Positions 15,407-24,368 of a DNA stretch of 64,000 bases are shown here, piece after piece; position 1 is the stretch's first letter; each line of letters begins with the position of its first letter. The stretch comes from Flavobacterium sp. ZT3R18 (GTDB lineage Bacteria; Bacteroidota; Bacteroidia; Flavobacteriales; Flavobacteriaceae). A program made the translations under genes and the position numbers. The stretch spans positions 248,001-312,000 of the forward strand of contig NZ_VJZS01000001.1 of the NCBI RefSeq assembly GCF_007097385.1, in the 5' to 3' direction. The notes below the pieces were generated by a model. It ran no database searches. It saw only the letters and a list, made by a program, of their open reading frames with translations, and was not told the origin of the DNA.

Positions 15407-18400
15407 ATGAAAAAACAACTACTATCGATTGCTTTTTTAGCCTTTTCAGGACTGGCTTTTGCCCAAGGAGGAAGTTATTGGAAAGCAACAAGCAAGACGA
15501 ATGGCGCTAGTATCGCCGTGAACAAAACTTCTTTAAACAATGCAAGATTGTTTAGCCTAGACATCAATGGTTTGAAACAGACCTTGGCTTCCTCTCCAAA
15601 AAGAAGCGAATTGTCTAAAGTGTCTAAAACTATCGTTTCATTCCCAAATGAAAACGGACAAATGGAAAACTTCAGAATTCTTGAAGCCCCAAACATGGAT
15701 CCTGCTTTAGCAGCCAAATACCCAGATATTAAAGCTTATGTAGGACAGGGCATTGAAAACCCAACTGCTACGATTCACTTTAGTGTTTCTGCGCTTGGAG
15801 TAGAAACGATGTTGATCAATGCTGATAAATCTGCAGTTTTTATTGAGCCTTATACTACTGATTTGAACACCTATACTGTTTATAAAAAATCAGACAAAAC
15901 GGCTTCACTGTCTAAATTTGAATGTACTGTTGTTGATCAAGCTAAAAAAGAAGCTAGAATGAGCGGTACAACCTTTAGGCCAAATGCTGACGATGGTTTG
16001 TTGCGTACCTTCCGTTTGGCTTTGTCTGTAACGGCTGAGTATACTACTTACTTTGGTGGCACTAAAGCTTTGGCTTTGGCTGCAATGAACAACACTATGA
16101 CTCGTGTAAACGGTGTTTTTGAAACAGACTGTGGTGTTCACATGAATATGATTGCTAATAATGATTTGTTGATTTACACCAATGCAGCAACCGACCCATA
16201 TTCTGTAGCTTCAACTGGTCAAGGTGGTGCTTGGAATACCGAATTGCAAAACACTTTGACTTCGGTAATTGGTAACGCAGGTTACGATATCGGTCACTTG
16301 TTTGGTGCTTCTGGGGGAGGAGGTAATGCTGGTTGTATTGGTTGTGTTTGTGTTGACGACACTTCAAGTACTACCGATAAAAACAAAGGAAGTGGATTTA
16401 CATCTCCTGGCGATGCTATTCCTTCTGGGGATAATTTCGACATTGATTATGTGGCTCACGAAATGGGTCACCAATTTGGTGGAAACCACACCTTCACGCA
16501 CAGTAATGAAGGAACTATTGCTCAAGTAGAACCAGGAAGTGGATCTACAATTATGGGATATGCTGGTATTACATCCCTTGATGTTCAACCACATTCGGAT
16601 GCGTTTTTCCATGCGGTTACGATTCAACAAATCACTAATAATATAAAATCAAAAACGTGTTCAGTAAACACTGCAACTGGTAATTCGGTTCCAACGGCCA
16701 GCGCAGGTTTGGATTATACAATTCCAAAAAGCACTCCGTTTATGTTGACAGGTGCTGGAACAGATGCTAACGGTGATAATTTAACTTACAACTGGGAGCA
16801 AATGGATGTTCAGACGACTTCTGCTGCACCAGCTGCAACCAAAACGACAGGGGTTCAATTCAGATCTTACAATTCTTCTGTTTCGGCTACTCGTTATTTT
16901 CCTAAAATGTCTTCAACATTAGCAGGCGCCACAACTACTGCTGGTACAGAATTGACTGTTGAAGCTTTGAATTCAGTAGCTAGAACAATGAACTTCCGTT
17001 TGACAGTGCGTGACAACCACCTTGGTAGCCCTGCAAACAATTCTGACGATATGATTGTTACTGTAAATGCTACTGCTGGACCTTTTGCTGTAAGCGCACC
17101 AAACACAGCTGTTTCTTACGTTGGTGGATCTTCTCAAACTGTTACTTGGGCTGTTGCTGGTACAACTGCAAACGGTGTAAATTGTGCTAATGTGGATGTC
17201 TTGCTTTCTACAGATGGTGGATTGACTTTTCCAACAGTATTATTGGCTGCAACTCCAAATGACGGAACACAAGCTGTAACTATCCCGAATATTGCTGGAA
17301 CGACCAACAGAATCATGGTAAAAGGAACCAATCATATTTTCTTTGACGTTTCAAATACCAACTTTACCATCACTTCGGGTGTTGTTGATACCGTTGCTCC
17401 AACTGCTCCAACTGCTTTGGCCGCTACTGGTACTACAACTACTGGCACTAACTTATCTTGGACGGCTTCAACAGACAATGTTGGTGTAACTGGATACGAT
17501 GTTTATCAAAATGGTGTTTTGAAAACTACTGTTACTGGAACTACTTATGCTGTAACGGGATTAACACCTACTACTACTTATAACTTTACAGTAAAAGCAA
17601 AAGATGCCGCTGGAAATATTTCTGTAGTTAGTAATACGGCTGCCGTAACTACACTAACTCCAGTGGTTGATACTACTGCTCCTACTGCTCCTACTGCTTT
17701 GGCTGCTGCTGGAACTACAACTACTACTACCAATTTATCTTGGACTGCTGCAACTGATAATGTTGCTGTAACTGGATATGATGTATATCAAGGTGCTACT
17801 TTGAAAGCAACTGTTACTGGTACTACTTATACAGTAACTGGATTAACAGCTGCTACCGCTTATACTTTCTCTGTAAAAGCAAAAGATGCTGCTGGAAATA
17901 TTTCTGTGGCTAGTAATGTTGTAAATGTAACTACATTAACTGTTGCTCTTACGTATTGTGCTTCTCAAGGAAATTCTGTTGCCGATGAAAAAATTGGTAA
18001 AGTAGCTCTTGGAACTATCAGTAATGTTTCGACTGGAGGAACAGGTTACGAGAACTTTACAGCTATATCGACTAACTTAGTTTTGAATACTGCAAACACT
18101 ATCACGATTACTCCAGTTTGGACAGCTACAGTTTACAAAGAGGGGTATGCAGTATGGATAGATTACAACCAAAACGGTTTGTTTACAGATGCTGGAGAAT
18201 TGGTTTTCTCTAAAGCGGCTTCTACAGCAACACCTGCAACGGGATCATTCACTGTTCCTGCAACTGCATTATTGGGAGCTACAAGAATGAGAGTTTCTAT
18301 GAAATACAACGCTATTCCAACTGCTTGTGAGGCTTTTTCTTATGGGCAAGTTGAGGATTACACTGTAAATATTACTTCGGTTGCCAAAGAAATGACAGCT

Positions 18401-18637
18401 AAATCAAGTGTTGAAACTGCAATGATAGTATATCCAAACCCTACATCTTCTGTGTTGAATGTGACTTCGGTTTCTGAAAGCGCTACTTACAGAGTGTACA
18501 GCATCCTTGGACAATCTATAGCTGCTGGGAGAATTGTTAACGGAACTATTGATGTGTCAAACATCAATATTGGGAATTACATTTTGGAAGTAAATGATAA
18601 CGACACTGTTTCTACAAGACGTTTTGTAAAAAAATAA
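15407..18637 (+). CDS. Secreted reprolysin-like zinc metalloprotease with Fn3 and T9SS sorting tail
   Basis: About 1,076 residues. Signal peptide KKQLLSIAFLAFSGLAFAQ. A metzincin catalytic domain (about 180-430) has the zinc site HEMGHQFGGNH (about 351-361) and a downstream Met-turn-like TIMGYAG. Then come a beta-rich region (430-650), two near-identical fibronectin type III domains (about 661-843), a GEVED-type domain (YCASQGNS to YGQVEDYTVNI) and a C-terminal type A T9SS sorting domain (VYPNPTSSVLNV ... RRFVKK). It should be secreted through the outer membrane by the type IX system and cut at the tail. The frame is open from 15344, but the ATG at 15407 directly precedes the signal peptide. 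Substrate unknown. Confidence 0.92.
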   Translation: MKKQLLSIAFLAFSGLAFAQGGSYWKATSKTNGASIAVNKTSLNNARLFSLDINGLKQTLASSPKRSELSKVSKTIVSFPNENGQMENFRILEAPNMDPALAAKYPDIKAYVGQGIENPTATIHFSVSALGVETMLINADKSAVFIEPYTTDLNTYTVYKKSDKTASLSKFECTVVDQAKKEARMSGTTFRPNADDGLLRTFRLALSVTAEYTTYFGGTKALALAAMNNTMTRVNGVFETDCGVHMNMIANNDLLIYTNAATDPYSVASTGQGGAWNTELQNTLTSVIGNAGYDIGHLFGASGGGGNAGCIGCVCVDDTSSTTDKNKGSGFTSPGDAIPSGDNFDIDYVAHEMGHQFGGNHTFTHSNEGTIAQVEPGSGSTIMGYAGITSLDVQPHSDAFFHAVTIQQITNNIKSKTCSVNTATGNSVPTASAGLDYTIPKSTPFMLTGAGTDANGDNLTYNWEQMDVQTTSAAPAATKTTGVQFRSYNSSVSATRYFPKMSSTLAGATTTAGTELTVEALNSVARTMNFRLTVRDNHLGSPANNSDDMIVTVNATAGPFAVSAPNTAVSYVGGSSQTVTWAVAGTTANGVNCANVDVLLSTDGGLTFPTVLLAATPNDGTQAVTIPNIAGTTNRIMVKGTNHIFFDVSNTNFTITSGVVDTVAPTAPTALAATGTTTTGTNLSWTASTDNVGVTGYDVYQNGVLKTTVTGTTYAVTGLTPTTTYNFTVKAKDAAGNISVVSNTAAVTTLTPVVDTTAPTAPTALAAAGTTTTTTNLSWTAATDNVAVTGYDVYQGATLKATVTGTTYTVTGLTAATAYTFSVKAKDAAGNISVASNVVNVTTLTVALTYCASQGNSVADEKIGKVALGTISNVSTGGTGYENFTAISTNLVLNTANTITITPVWTATVYKEGYAVWIDYNQNGLFTDAGELVFSKAASTATPATGSFTVPATALLGATRMRVSMKYNAIPTACEAFSYGQVEDYTVNITSVAKEMTAKSSVETAMIVYPNPTSSVLNVTSVSESATYRVYSILGQSIAAGRIVNGTIDVSNINIGNYILEVNDNDTVSTRRFVKK

Positions 18638-18697
18638 GTTTTTTTAAAGCATAAAGATTCTAAGGGATTAATTACTTAGGAGGATATAACCTTTTTG

Positions 18698-18731
18698 AAA
18701 AAAAGCGATCTCGAAAGAGGTCGTTTTTTTT
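18698..18731 (+). terminator. Rho-independent terminator after the metalloprotease
   Basis: Stem of A-run plus CGATCTC / GAGGTCG plus T-run around a GAAA loop, 60 bp after the stop. Confidence 0.85.
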
Positions 18732-19240
18732 GTGTCGTAAGTTTAAGAATTTCAATAGATTACAAGACTTAGTACCTCCGCTCCATAGAATCCTAACTCC
18801 TCATAAAATTATATGGTTATTGTATAATGCCAAGTTAAAGCTGCCTTGAGTCTAATGGGTGAGATCATTTAATCTTTCGTTTGGGATACGGATACTTATT
18901 TGTGTTGACGCTTGATTTTGATGGAATTACACTTGTTTGCCTAGGTCGTTTCAAAGAGATAAACGAGTCTTTCTGCATCATCTCACATACTCAGTAATCT
19001 TCATAAATTCATTATTATAAAATTACAAAGTAATAACCTGTTATTTCTCATTTTTTCTTAGTTTTGGTTTTTCAACATTCCGTTTAAAATGAGTGCCTTT
19101 GAGAGTGCTAAACACCTTAAAGTAAATTTGTAGAAAAGGCGGAATACTTTTATTGTATTTGCTGCTTTTATGAGCATTAAAAACAGGAATCAAAGTCGGG
19201 TTGGGAGTAATTATTAACCAAAACGGCATAAAACTAAGAG
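18732..19240. other. Gap without a supported gene
   Basis: About 509 bp. A 72-residue minus-strand frame (19259-19041) overlaps the start of the next gene and has no recognisable features. No repeats from the other families were found. Confidence 0.5.
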
Positions 19241-19960
19241 ATGCAACGATCAGAAACAATTATCGAACTAAAAGACATAGAGTTAAAACCGAAATTGTCA
19301 GAAAAACTTAAAAGAATTGATGGGCATTATATCTCTCATGAAATTCAGCATTTATTACACTTTGAAAAAGGTTTTTTATTTACTGTAAAATCATTATTGA
19401 TAAGACCCGGAAAAGCGATACGAGAATTTTTATTTGAGGACAGGGAAAAATATATTAAACCTGTATTGTTTTTAATTTTTACCTCTGTAATTTTTACTTT
19501 CATTACTCATTCATTACATATAAGGTTTAGATTTTTCAATATTGACGACATTATACCTCTAAAAGGTAAAATTCGAGCAAAAGAAATTGGCGAATTGGCG
19601 GATAGTCATATTGGTTATGCACAGCTAATCATGGGTGTTTTTATAGCTTTTTGGATAAAAATTTTTTATCGAAAATTTAAATATAGTATCTATGAAATTT
19701 TAGTTCTTTTGTCTTTTGTTTTGGGCGAAGCTATTTTAATTCTTACTTTTTTTAATGTTCCCGCCAAAGTGTTTAAAAACCAAGATTTAGCATTAATTGG
19801 AACAGTAATTTATTTTGTTTATATCATTTGGGCTATAGGGCAATTTTTTGGAGAAAAGAAGATTGTAAATTATATAAAATCTATTTTAGTGTATTTTTTA
19901 GGGAATTTAAGCTACATGGTCACTCTTATTTTAATCGCTTATTTATTAAAATTTTTATAA
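19241..19960 (+). CDS. DUF3667 membrane protein lacking the zinc ribbon
   Basis: A 239-residue protein. The region LKRIDGHYISHEIQHLLHFEKGFLFTVKSLLIRPGKAIREFL (about 24-65) is the DUF3667 signature, followed by about five membrane spans. It is a close paralogue of the next gene but starts directly with a charged segment (RSETIIELKDIELKPKLSEK) where the paralogue has a CxxC...CxxC zinc ribbon. Family function is unknown. Whether the missing ribbon is real or reflects truncation upstream was checked by eye: no in-frame Cys-rich sequence precedes 19241. Confidence 0.8.
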   Translation: MQRSETIIELKDIELKPKLSEKLKRIDGHYISHEIQHLLHFEKGFLFTVKSLLIRPGKAIREFLFEDREKYIKPVLFLIFTSVIFTFITHSLHIRFRFFNIDDIIPLKGKIRAKEIGELADSHIGYAQLIMGVFIAFWIKIFYRKFKYSIYEILVLLSFVLGEAILILTFFNVPAKVFKNQDLALIGTVIYFVYIIWAIGQFFGEKKIVNYIKSILVYFLGNLSYMVTLILIAYLLKFL

Positions 19961-20036
19961 CTGTATAAAATGATTTCTACCAACGGAAACAATACCAGCT
20001 ATTATAAACAAAAGAACATATAACAAAATAAAAAAA

Positions 20037-20756
20037 ATGAATAATTGTAGCAATTGTAATGATGCATTAACGGGGAAATATTGTTCGAATTGCGGGCAAC
20101 CTGCAAAAGTAAAAAGAATTGATGGTCATTATATCGTTCACGAGATTGAGCACATTTTACATTTTGAAAGAGGTATTCTATTTACCATAAAAGAATTATT
20201 GATAAGACCTGGGCAAAATATCAGCCATTTTATCGCCGAAAACAGAAGCCGACTTGTAAAACCAGTTATATTTATCATTGTAACTTCGTTAATTTTTACC
20301 CTAATTAGTCATTTCTTTCATATAGAAGATGGGTATATTCATATTGACGGAGCAAAAAAGACAGCAATAGGTTCCGTTTTTAATTGGATTCAAAATCATT
20401 ACGGATATGCAAATATTATAATGGGAATGTTTATCGCTTTTTGGCTAAAAATATTTTTCAGAAAGTACGATTATAATTTTTTTGAACTTGTCATTCTATT
20501 GTGTTTCGTGATGGGAATGGGGATGTTGATGTATGCTGTTTTTACCCTTCTTGTTGGATTGACGAAATTAAACTTGATGCCAATTGCTGGTTTTGTTGGT
20601 TTCGCATATTGTACTTGGGCAATTGGACAATTTTTTGATAAAACAAAACCAATCAGTTATGTAAAAGCATTTGCTTCTTATGTATTAGGAATGCTTACAT
20701 TTAGTTTTTCAGCGGTAATTTTAGGAACTTTAATTGACTTAATCATAAAACACTAA
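20037..20756 (+). CDS. DUF3667 membrane protein with N-terminal zinc ribbon
   Basis: A 239-residue protein starting CSNCNDALTGKYCSNCGQ (residues 4-21, two CxxC pairs: a zinc ribbon), then KRIDGHYIVHEIEHILHFERGILFTIKELLIRPGQNISHFI, the DUF3667 signature, then about five membrane spans. It is a tandem paralogue of the preceding gene (77-bp gap, about half of the aligned residues identical by eye). The family is common in Bacteroidota; function unknown. Confidence 0.88.
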   Translation: MNNCSNCNDALTGKYCSNCGQPAKVKRIDGHYIVHEIEHILHFERGILFTIKELLIRPGQNISHFIAENRSRLVKPVIFIIVTSLIFTLISHFFHIEDGYIHIDGAKKTAIGSVFNWIQNHYGYANIIMGMFIAFWLKIFFRKYDYNFFELVILLCFVMGMGMLMYAVFTLLVGLTKLNLMPIAGFVGFAYCTWAIGQFFDKTKPISYVKAFASYVLGMLTFSFSAVILGTLIDLIIKH

Positions 20757-20789
20757 AACAGGAACAAAACGTTAATTGGAATTGTAAAA

Positions 20790-21245
20790 ATGAAACTAGA
20801 AAAAGCAAATAGTAACGATAACGAAGTTTTGACAGCGATAACTAAAAAGTCAAAAGCGTATTGGGGATATTCTGATGAGCAGATTAAGATTTGGTCTGAA
20901 TCATTAACGATCACTCCAACCTATATTGAAACTCAATCAGTTTACAAATTAGTTATTGATACTAAAACTGTTGGGTATTATTCGTTCTTTTATGAGGACG
21001 AACATACTATAAAACTAGATAATTTATTCATTCTGCCTGAATACATTGGAAAAGGATTCGGACGAATGCTAATGGATGACTTTTTAATTCTCGTAAAAGG
21101 AACTAACGTGAATAGAATAATACTCGATTCAGAACCTAATGCCGAAATGTTTTATACTAAATTGGGTTTTGTAAAAGTTGGGGAAATTGAAACTTCTATT
21201 AAAAATAGGTATTTACCAATAATGGAGCTAAATATAAATAAATAA
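20790..21245 (+). CDS. GNAT-family N-acetyltransferase
   Basis: A 151-residue GNAT enzyme transferring acetyl from acetyl-CoA to an unknown amine. Motif A is visible as LFILPEYIGKGFGRMLMDDF (about 77-96, with the Q/RxxGxG/A-type loop as YIGKGFG), followed by a C-terminal strand AEMFYTKLGFVKVGE typical of the fold. Start 34 bp after the DUF3667 gene; all three are possibly co-transcribed. Substrate cannot be predicted. Confidence 0.9.
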   Translation: MKLEKANSNDNEVLTAITKKSKAYWGYSDEQIKIWSESLTITPTYIETQSVYKLVIDTKTVGYYSFFYEDEHTIKLDNLFILPEYIGKGFGRMLMDDFLILVKGTNVNRIILDSEPNAEMFYTKLGFVKVGEIETSIKNRYLPIMELNINK

Positions 21246-21330
21246 AGAATAAAGCAACTATTGCTAACTTTGCCAAGCAGCAAACCGTTGCACAACACAT
21301 CCCTAAAATTGATAATTCGAATTAAATAAA

Positions 21331-21702
21331 TTGATAAAGTATTCAAAATATCTGATTTCACTCTTTCTGGTTTTTAGCCTGATGGTAAATGACGGTACGA
21401 TAGATTCTCAGTCAAATTCAGTAGATTATTATCAATACTCGAACGTAATTCTCAGCAGAGAATTGAACTATACCGATTCTAAAGTATATGTGTTCAATCA
21501 GTTCAGTTCGTCTAAAAAAGCTTCATTTTTAATTCTCTTAACATTCCTCGAGTTTGCAGCAGTTTATAGTCTTCAAATTCGGGTTCTTCAAAAATTACGA
21601 ACGCTGCTTTATCAAAAAGTAAGTTCGTTTGTAGCGCAACACCTCTTTGTAAATGAGGTGATTGCCTCAAAAAACTCCTGTGAAAGTTTATACATAGCTT
21701 AG
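21331..21702 (+). CDS. Possible small exported protein of unknown function
   Basis: A 124-codon frame with a TTG start. It begins IKYSKYLISLFLVFSLMVNDG, a signal-peptide-like stretch, then SQSNSVDYYQYSN and a hydrophobic helix (SFLILLTFLEFAAVYSLQI, about 66-84) and ends QHLFVNEVIASKNSCESLYIA. Its layout recalls small proteins that, from memory, sit upstream of RND metal-efflux genes in Flavobacterium, but no such genes follow here. Real gene or remnant cannot be settled. Confidence 0.45.
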   Translation: MIKYSKYLISLFLVFSLMVNDGTIDSQSNSVDYYQYSNVILSRELNYTDSKVYVFNQFSSSKKASFLILLTFLEFAAVYSLQIRVLQKLRTLLYQKVSSFVAQHLFVNEVIASKNSCESLYIA

Positions 21703-21892
21703 GGAATTTTTTTTCTAAGTATTTATGCAATTCCATGCATAATACCGATTATACAAAGTATATAGTTCAATGATCCCGACGCTTCGGGAGTACTATTATT
21801 TTGTTATGTCGGCATTATACCAAGTATTTTGTTTAACTAAATACAATGGTATAAGATGATAAAAAAATGTCTAATCATTTATCATTTACAAA

Positions 21893-22075
21893 ATGTATAA
21901 ACAGAAAAACAAAACACGTTTAGAGGAATCTAAACGGCCTATTCTTTGGATAAAAAGAAAAATGATTCTAATTATTACTGCCCTTATGCTTGGAATGTCA
22001 AACGGAATGAACTCCGAAAATAAAATAATTAACGGAAATCAAAATCACACGGAACAGCAACACAAAAAAGATTAA
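21893..22075 (+). CDS. Possible small membrane protein
   Basis: A 60-codon frame: a basic N-terminus, one hydrophobic segment (MILIITALMLGMSNGM) and a polar tail. The ATG at 21962 would start exactly at the hydrophobic segment and make a short exported peptide. No family is recognised; the case rests on the signal-like segment alone. Confidence 0.3.
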   Translation: MYKQKNKTRLEESKRPILWIKRKMILIITALMLGMSNGMNSENKIINGNQNHTEQQHKKD

Positions 22076-22190
22076 TTAAACCTAGAATCCGCATTAGAGT
22101 TCATGCCGAAGATAAATCGCAATCAGTATTTTGTTAATTATTAAGTCTTTGAGATTGTTAGACTAACAAATACAATTGCAGTAACTCATA

Positions 22191-22391
22191 CAAACCCCGA
22201 CAGGGGTGCAATGATTATAGAAAAATATATAACGTCGGTAAGAAACCCCGTAGGGGTGAAATTGTTTGACCTTTTTTATTAAAAATATCCATCCTGATAA
22301 TCAATATATTCAGATTTGAAATGTCACCCTTTCAGGGTTTTGGATGATGGGATTACTTAATTTCTATAATCATTTTACCCTTTCAGGGTTT
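22191..22391. repeat. Nested inverted pairs of CCCCG-AGGGGTG palindromes
   Basis: AAACCCCGACAGGGGTGCAATG then ATTATAGAAA at 22191-22223 is matched in inverse by TTTCTATAATCATTTTACCC then TTTCAGGGTTT at 22361-22391. A second pair lies inside (22242-22260 and 22323-22342). The outer arms share about 30 bp. It resembles REP/BIME clusters of Bacteroidota genomes. Confidence 0.65.
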
Positions 22392-22440
22392 CCAGAAGAG
22401 ATCGAAGATTGCATTTGACCAGATAGTATGGTTTGTAACT

Positions 22441-22620
22441 AGATATTATGGATATGTCTTTACGTACGATAGCGCGGATTTGCAATCCGTGTCCACACAG
22501 TGAATCAACTATCTAGAGTAAATCCAACCCAGATGTTACGGATATGTCTTTACGTACGATAGCGCGGATTTGCAATCCGTGCCCACATAGTGAATCAACT
22601 ATCTAGAGCAAATTCAATCA
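22441..22620 (+). repeat. Two tandem copies of a 90-bp unit with REP-like core
   Basis: 22441-22530 and 22531-22620 are about 90% identical. Each contains GATATGTCTTTACGTACGAT, then AGCGCGGATTTGCAATCCGT and GTGAATCAACTATCTAGAG. The core palindrome GGATTTGCAATCC is the same as at 14320. Confidence 0.85.
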
Positions 22621-22740
22621 AATACACTGTCAAAACCCACAAAGGAAGTCTCGAAAATTAATACCTTTCGATGCTTTTTTACTTTACTTGTGTTCTCTTT
22701 TTGTTTTTAGTAGATTTGGATAATAATAATTTTGCATTAT

Positions 22741-22797
22741 GAAATCGCCATGATTCCAAATGACAAACTAGAATGAAGAATGGCGATACCATATTCC
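22741..22797 (+). promoter_or_regulatory. Paired ATCGCCA / TGGCGAT element, copy 2
   Basis: GAAATCGCCATGA at 22741-22753 and TGGCGATACCATATTCC at 22781-22797, 26 bp before the methyltransferase start; same strings as at 12457-12562, with the arms closer together. Confidence 0.5.
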
Positions 22798-22822
22798 GCT
22801 AAAAAACAAATATTAACTTCGT

Positions 22823-23428
22823 ATGAAAAATAAAAGTCACTGGGAGAATGTGTACGGAACAAAACAACCTCATGAAGTAAGTTGGACGCAAGAGAAACCA
22901 GAAACTTCTTTGCGTCTAATCGCCAATTGTGATTTGCCTAAAACGGCTAAGATTATCGACATTGGAGGAGGAGACAGTACTTTAGTGGATTGCCTTTTGG
23001 AATTGGGGTACACTGATTTAACCGTTTTGGATATTTCGGAAAAAGCGATTGAAAAAGCCAAAGTTAGATTGGGAGAATTGGCCAAGAAAGTAAAATGGAT
23101 TGTTTCGGATATAACTGAATTTCAGCCCACCGAAAAATATGCTATTTGGCATGATAGGGCAACTTTTCATTTTCTTACCGAAGAAACACAAATAGAAAAG
23201 TACCAAGCACTTGTACAAAACTATGTGAGCGATTGTTTAATTGTGGCTACTTTTTCGGATAATGGCCCTTTGAAATGTAGTGGTTTGGAAATCAAACAGT
23301 ATTCGATTGCAGCATTGGGAAATACATTTCAGCACGGGTTTCAAAAAGTGGAAGGTTTTTATGAAGACCATGAAACGCCTTTTGAAACGATTCAGAATTT
23401 TGTTTTTTGTAGATTTGAAAAAAAGTAA
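22823..23428 (+). CDS. Class I SAM-dependent methyltransferase
   Basis: A 201-residue cytoplasmic enzyme. Motif I, IIDIGGGDSTLVDCLL (about 44-59), and the acidic end of strand 2, LTVLDISEKAIEKAK (about 66-80), are the AdoMet-binding signature. The opening HWENVYGTKQPHEVSWTQEKPETSL is shared with a group of small-molecule methyltransferases of the thiopurine/tellurite-resistance type, but the substrate is unknown. The gene ends 4 bp before the MOSC gene, suggesting one transcript. Confidence 0.85.
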   Translation: MKNKSHWENVYGTKQPHEVSWTQEKPETSLRLIANCDLPKTAKIIDIGGGDSTLVDCLLELGYTDLTVLDISEKAIEKAKVRLGELAKKVKWIVSDITEFQPTEKYAIWHDRATFHFLTEETQIEKYQALVQNYVSDCLIVATFSDNGPLKCSGLEIKQYSIAALGNTFQHGFQKVEGFYEDHETPFETIQNFVFCRFEKK

Positions 23429-23432
23429 AGCT

Positions 23433-24266
23433 ATGTTACAACTTTCAGAAATCTGGGTTTATCCTGTAAAATCGTTAGGCGGTATTCAATTGCAAGAATC
23501 TAAAGTTACGGATCGTGGTTTGGAATTGGATCGTCGTTGGTTGTTGGTAGATGATAACGGTCGGTTTTTATCGCAACGGGAACATCCTGAATTGGCACTT
23601 TTTAAGCCTGAGATTGCGGGAGATTTTTTGAGAATTACACATAGAACGCATTTGGAATCTATCGATATACCGCTTCGTCCTGTTTTTTCGGATACAATGG
23701 CTAAAATTAAAGTTACGGTTTGGGATGACACAATTGACGCTTTTGAAGTGAGTCAGGGGGCTACAGATTGGTTTACAAAACAATTAGGGGTTTCGGTGCG
23801 ATTGGTGTATATGCCGCAAGAGAGTGAGCGAAAACTGTCCCGAAGTCTCGGGACTGATTATGCGATTACGGGAGCCGAAATTAATTCATTTTCGGATGGA
23901 TATCCTTTTTTGATCATTGGGCAATCTTCCTTAGAAGATTTGAATGGACGATTGGAAGTGAAGATTCCGATGAACCGATTCCGACCGAATTTTGTTTTTA
24001 CCAATGGAGATCCTTTTGAAGAAGATACTTGGAGGGAGTTTAGTATTGGAAACGTTTCTTTTGTGGGTGTGAAACCTTGCGATCGTTGTGTGATGACGAC
24101 CGTTGACCAAGAGAAAGGAGTGGTTTCTGGAAAAGACCCTTTGAAAACATTAGCGAAATATAGAAATTTCGGGAATAAAGTGTTGTTTGGTCAAAATGTG
24201 ATTGGACTGGGATTGGGGAGTGTTTCGGTTGGGGATGCTGTTTCAGTTTTGAGTTTTGATAAATAG
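23433..24266 (+). CDS. MOSC-domain protein (YcbX/mARC-like)
   Basis: About 277 residues. N-terminal MOSC_N beta-barrel region: LSEIWVYPVKSLGGIQLQ, then RGLELDRRWLLVDDNGRFLSQRE. The C-terminal MOSC domain includes MNRFRPNFVFTNGDPFEEDTW and the conserved VKPCDRCVMTTVD with a Cys that would ligate the molybdenum cofactor, as in YcbX and mARC N-hydroxylated-base reductases. A longer frame from 23280 overlaps the methyltransferase; the ATG at 23433 is chosen because MOSC_N begins there. A short palindrome (TCCCGAAGTCTCGGGA) lies inside the gene near 23840 and encodes SRSLG. Confidence 0.9.
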   Translation: MLQLSEIWVYPVKSLGGIQLQESKVTDRGLELDRRWLLVDDNGRFLSQREHPELALFKPEIAGDFLRITHRTHLESIDIPLRPVFSDTMAKIKVTVWDDTIDAFEVSQGATDWFTKQLGVSVRLVYMPQESERKLSRSLGTDYAITGAEINSFSDGYPFLIIGQSSLEDLNGRLEVKIPMNRFRPNFVFTNGDPFEEDTWREFSIGNVSFVGVKPCDRCVMTTVDQEKGVVSGKDPLKTLAKYRNFGNKVLFGQNVIGLGLGSVSVGDAVSVLSFDK

Positions 24267-24368
24267 TTTGTTGCAATGATTTATCTGGTGTGAATGACAC
24301 GCAGATTTGATGGATTGAATAGTTGCTAGTAATTCAGCCTTAATAAAAACTAAATTAAATAAAAAACT

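Larger units (their letters stand above)
22076..22822. other. Repeat island upstream of the methyltransferase
   Basis: About 750 bp without a gene. Holds nested inverted CCCCG/AGGGGTG palindromes (22191-22391), a 90-bp tandem repeat (22441-22620) and the ATCGCCA/TGGCGAT element (22741-22797). Confidence 0.6.

Noticed and set aside
19041..19259. 72-codon minus-strand frame
   Set aside because: Overlaps the DUF3667 start, no motif, no terminator; not supported.
22441..22620. Tandem repeats as a CRISPR array
   Set aside because: Only two 90-bp copies directly adjoining, without spacers or cas genes.
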